A program made the translations under genes and the position numbers. A stretch of 56,302 nucleotides of DNA from a virus. Below are positions 45,201-51,200 of this stretch, piece after piece; within the stretch, counting starts at the first letter, position 1; each line of letters opens with the position of its first letter. The stretch lies in IMG/VR virus record IMGVR_UViG_3300042567_001646, positions 1 to 56,302 of that record; one strand, 5' to 3'. The notes below the pieces were generated by a model. It was not told the origin of the DNA and did not search any database. It saw nothing but the letters and a program-made list of their open reading frames with translations.

Positions 45201-48200
45201 TAATAATCTCTTCACCAATAAGACTATTGTAACTTGGTAAACCTTTTACATTATTTTCATTTACATTGCTTGTTCCATCTAAAGCATAGTGTTCAACAAC
45301 AAAATAGGTAGTCTTATTATTTTCTATTGATTTTGCAATGACATAAGGATATTCGTCTGTACCCTTTGTATTAAAAAACACACGTTCTAACTCTTCAGGA
45401 TTGTTTAATAAATAATTAAAAAGTTCATTTGGTTCTTCTACTTTTTTATTTTCAATATTTTTACTTACATCTTCATAAAATTTAATGCGTGCTTGTATAT
45501 CAATTAATTCAAACTCTAAAGTTTTAATTTGTTCTTCAATAGCGGGAGTCATATCTTTATAACCTTTTAAAATATTTATACGGCGTATGTTAGATGTTTC
45601 TGTATTTTGTAAATTTTCAATGTTTATTTGTTTAGCAAATCCTTTTGTAGTAGTTGCTTGATAAAATGCTATTTTTTCTACAAATAATTTTTTAATGTCT
45701 TCTGGAATTTTTTTATTTAAAGGATCAATTACACTAAGAATAAACACAGCTTCAATTGTAGAAGGTTTTTGTATTTTAGTACCATTAAAGTCCATTGTTA
45801 AAATAGGATCTTTTAAAATATTTTTAGCGTTAACCCAAGCATCATGAATACTAGAACGTAAATAAATACTAATGTTACTTGTTCTATCTTTGTTTACAAC
45901 TGTTTCTAATATTTCTTTAGTGTTAAGTCCGTCGTATAAAATTTTAAAACCTACATTGTTAAGAAGATCATACTCTGCGTCAGTTCCTTTAAAACTTTCT
46001 CTAGATACATCAATAGTATCATAAATAATATTACGTCCATATTGACGTGCTAAAGCATAATACTCAGTAAGTAATTTACTTCCTACTTGTGCAGATTTAG
46101 CAGGTGTCATGTTTGTAGAATTTTTACGTAGCGTATCAATAATTGCGTATATAGTTTTAATATTAACGTGACGTTTTAACACGTAATTAAGTAAATATGT
46201 TTTTTCTGGCACAGCTTTAGGGTCAGATTTTTTAATATAAATAGCAATACGTCCATCTTTTTCTTCTTCAAAGTATGCTAACTCTCTTAAATCAACAGAT
46301 TTTTTATTGTAACGATCAACTTCAATAGAAGCGTTTAACAACCAAACTGTTTTCATTAACCCTGTAGTTAATTTATTTAATACAGTATCATCTTTATCTG
46401 GGTCTACAAGTACTTGCATATTTCCTAATGTAACAATGTCATTTAAAATATCAAAATGCTTTTGGTCTGCAATTGTTAAAGCTTTATACACATCCGTGCT
46501 TAATGTATAACGACGTTCTGTAAGATTATTTTTATCTTTAATTTCAACTGCACGAATACCATCATTAACAAGATCACGTAAATAACGATGTTTATTGTTA
46601 AATGGATTACGCCCTTGAAACATTCTAATAAATTTAAATAAAGCATCTCTACTTATTTTTTCATAAATTTCTTCTTTTATAGAAGGGTCTTTATTTATAA
46701 TACGATTTACAAAATCATCATATTCTTCTTTAGAGTACAGTGGATTTAACTTACCTAAGTAATCTGAAACAGCTTCACTAACAGCTACAAAGTACATACG
46801 ATTAATACGTCTATCTTCACCTTTTTGTAAACCTATTTTAATTGTAATAGGCTCGTCTGCACTATATATAGATGTAATTAAACGTACTTTGTAACTTGTA
46901 CTATCATAAGTTTCTCCACGTTTAGAATAAAGTTTAACTTTTTTGCCGACCGTACTATTACGTAGTGCATCAAAATCAATTTTAATATCGTTTTTATTTG
47001 CAAGCCTTACAAGTTCTTCTGCAAGTTTAGTTAAATAGTACAGATGTCCTTCAGAACGTCTGCCATATTTTTTAAGAAATTCGTTATAACTCTTAAAAAC
47101 AACTTCTTCTACAGTACTTGATTCATTAAAGTTTTGATCTGTACTTTCTGCAAACTTGGACATGACAAGTTTAAAAGTAATATCTTCTATAAAGATTGCC
47201 GACTTACCAGAAAGAATATTTATTAAAGCAGTATATGGATCTTGTTTACCTTCAATTTCTTTAATTGTTATGTCAAATAATAAATTACTTAAAACTTCTA
47301 AAGGCATACTTTCACTCAGCCTTGCTACTGTTTTTTCTTTTTCAAGATCTTTTTTTACATCAGTTTTTATTTCTTCTTTACGATCTTGTTCTTCAAAACG
47401 TTCTTGTTTTTTTTCTTCTAATTTTTGTACACGAGCTACTACTTGTTCTCTAAATGTACCTTCTTCATTTTCATCTTGTTCAGAAAGTATTAACGCAGCT
47501 TGTGCTTTGTATCCTTCACGATTTTCTAAAAACTCAATAAACAAACTATTAATAGTATTTAAACGATCTGCAGCTTCTACAATGTTTAAACGTTCATCTT
47601 TGTTTAATTTTTCAGGAAGTAAATTACGCGTCGCATCTAAATTTAAAAATAAATTTACATCTTGCACTACTGGGTTTAATGAAAAATAATAAGCTTTTAT
47701 AAAAGCAAACATTTTATCATACTGTAATTGTTGATTAACTTCTTTTAAAGTTTTAAGAATAATTTCTTTAATGATTTGTTTTTCTATTTTAGTTTTGTCT
47801 GTATCGTTTTCACGTATAGTTGTTAGTTTTTTAATATCATCGTTTAATTGTACAAATCGTTTGTTTAATAAATCTAATCGATATGCAAAAGTACCTTCTT
47901 TACGTTCTAATAATTTAGAAAATACAACTTCTCTTAATAACGTTAAATTACTTTCTTCTAAACTTACTGGTGTTTCTTTTGAACCTTTAGCAATAATGTT
48001 GTCAATTAATGCAATGACTTCAAAAATACCACCGTATTGTTTAATTGTATCTACATTAATTAAATCACTAAAACCTGCTTTATTGATAACATTCATAAGC
48101 ATTTCATATTTTTCTTCAACGTCTGTTTTCTTAGACCACACTATAGCAAAGTCTTTAAGATCAGTAGTAGCTAAACCTCGTAACAATACATCTATATCTG

Positions 48201-51200
48201 TTCCTGGTTTTAATAAACCAAATATAAAACTAAACACACCTTGTTCAACAGTACGTGTGTATGTTAATGAAACATCTACTAACTTAAATTTAGCTTGATT
48301 TGGTTTAATTAGTTTTAAACTAGCTACAGTTTGTTGGTTACCTTGTTCATCTTCATATGTAGCAGCTACTTTAATTCCGTATAAGTTAGCAATTTTAACA
48401 AGTTCATCCATGCTGCCGTTTTCAACAAAGTCTTCTACAAATTTAGCACGGCTAAAAGTATTACGTTGAACGTCTTTATCTGGTACTTTACCTGTTTTAA
48501 CATCATTCAAAGATTCTTTAAGAACTTCTATACGTTTACCAAGAGGCTCTAATGCTTCTTGTATTTTAGATTTTTCTTGTTCAAGGTCAATAATTTTACG
48601 TTGAGCAGCAAGAGCTTCTTCATTTATTTTTTTAACACCTTCAACAGATTCAGTTATTTTATATTCGTTACGATCAACAGTCATAATTGTTGATTCATAT
48701 TTAGACACATCAAGTAACTCAGATGGTGAAAGTTTTTTAATTGGATTAATATAAGTATCAAAACCTTCAAAACCAGAACCATCTAAAAGTTCATAGTCTA
48801 TTTTTACATACTCAACTAAACCTGAAATAGGATCATTTTCGCTACCACGTTTAGTTTCTTTTTTTGTAATACGACCTACAACAAAACCCTTACCTTCAAC
48901 CGTTACTAAAATAAAATCGCCAACTTTTACTTTAGTTGCTTTTTTATAAACTGGTTTTGTACCTGCTGACGCTGTTAATTTTTTTGTTGCTATAGCATTT
49001 TTTGCGCCTGTATTAGCAGCCTTTGCTGAATTTACAACAACTTTTAATTTCTCAACTTCTTTTGTTTTTTCGTCTAAACTTTTATTTAAACGTTCAACAT
49101 CTTTTTCAATGTCATCTAACTCTTGTGTAATTAAAGCACTAGTTTTTACTAACTCTGTAGTATTACTATACATACGTAAACTACTTACAACTTTTAATAA
49201 GTTAGCTAAAGTCTTTTCTATATCTAATGTTAATTCGTTTTTAACAACAAGAATTACTTTTATAGCATTCATTACATTTGCAGTAACTTTATAATACTCA
49301 GTAACATGGTCGTAATTTAATAAAGCATTCTTTTTTGCACGATACATTAAAACGTTTCTGTCTTTTTGTTTAACACCTTGTTTTACAAAGTCATCTAAAT
49401 TATCTTTATGATCAGCTTCAAACTTAGCTACTTCATCTCTAATAGTTTTCGCATTAGATTTAGATATTCTTATTTTAATACCAGCGCCTGTTTCATAATT
49501 TATAACTTGTTCATCAATATATTCTTGATCAGCTTCAAGTTGTTTTGTATTAGAATCTAACATTGCTTGTAAACGATCAGTATTTTCTTTGTTTGCTTCT
49601 AACTCTTCTTTAACAGTAGACGCATCTAACTCTGTTTTTACAGCAGCGTCTACTAAAATTTTCATTTGTTCGTTTTCTTTTTTAGTCCGGTTTAAAACAG
49701 ATTCAAATGTATCATTACTTTTTTGAAGATCAGTTTTGTTTTTTAAATCTTCTAATAATTGTTTAGTAACTTTGTCTAAAGATTCTTTAACATCTTTAAC
49801 GTTTTCAACTGTGACTGCGCTTTGTTTAGCATCAATATTATTTGTTAAAAAATTTTTAAAAGAAATAATGCTACTAACTAATCCTTTAGCTGCAATAGAC
49901 ATTGGGTTAGATAAATGTGTTATAAACCCTGCTAAAACATCAACATTATCAATATGGTTTTTTAAAGATTCAAACTGTGTATATAATTTAGCAGCAAGAG
50001 TTGGCGTAATTTTAATATCTAATTCTTTATAAGCTTCAAATAATAAAGTCGGTTCATCTTTATTTGCACCGTATGTTTTTTTAAGTTCTCTAAAAGTATT
50101 ATCAAATCGTTCGATTAATTTTTTTTCATCAGCAGTCAAAACATTTTTTGTTTTTAAGGTTTGATATTGTGTGTAGTTATCTTGAATTTCTTTTTTAAAT
50201 TCAGAAGATCCTACCATGTAATTATAATTAGGATTTGTAAAAACATTATTTAATAAATTATTAACTGCTACAATTTGTGGGTCTAAATCTGTCATAAGAA
50301 CTTTTGCTTTTTCGTTAAGTTGTACGCCAGCGCTAACATACTGATTAGTTAAAAAAGTTTTTACACCTTTTGCACCATTAGTCATCCAAGCTTTAACTAA
50401 TCTTTTAGCTAGTACTTGTTTAACATTTCTGTCTAATCTATAACTAAAAATACCTAAACTATCAACTGCTTTTGGTAGCCCATCAATTTTAGCAACTCCT
50501 CCACCAGCCATTTTTATTTTGTTACCTTCGTGTTCCATAACACGTGCAATAACAGAAGCACCAATTTCGCTTGTGTATTCTTCGTAATACTTATTAATTA
50601 CTTCTCTAGCATTTTGAGGGTCTATTAAAAGCTCTCCTAATGTAGAAATAGCAGAGTTACCAAGCTCACCTAAGTTTATTCCAGCAGCTTCTCTGATGTC
50701 ATCAAACATAACAGAACTGTATAATTCATCACTTGTTCCCCAAGATTTTGCAAGAGCATCAATCATAGCCTTTGAATCACCTTTAACTAAACCTAGTAAG
50801 ATAGATTTGTTTCTAGTAGCTCCGTATAAGTTATCGTTAATATCTCCATACACAGAAATAGCAGAAACAAAACTTACTTGATCTGGGTCTGCAGGTTTCC
50901 AAGGACTGTATTTTTCATCTAAAGGAGCAGTAAATGCACTTATACCTTGTAATGTCATCATAGATAAACCAGCTCTTACTTGATTACCTATAGCACTTGT
51001 TCCTAACCAATTAGCTGTTTGTCTTAATAAATTTTTTTCTCCTAATAAATATTTAGGTTTTAATTTTGTACCTACGTTAATTCCACTACCAACAAGATTA
51101 ATTAAAGCAGGCACAGCTATAGTAGATACAATGGTTGCAATACTACTTAGTGGACGTTGCGCCATCCCTGAGTACAAGTTTTGCATAAACATACTTTGTG

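Noticed and set aside
47156-48298. Two long plus-strand frames (177 and 175 codons) antisense to the giant gene
   Set aside because: They mirror the codon structure of the giant gene, lack ribosome sites and have Ser/Leu/Phe-rich composition typical of antisense shadows. Same for 43061-43465 and 34226-34591.
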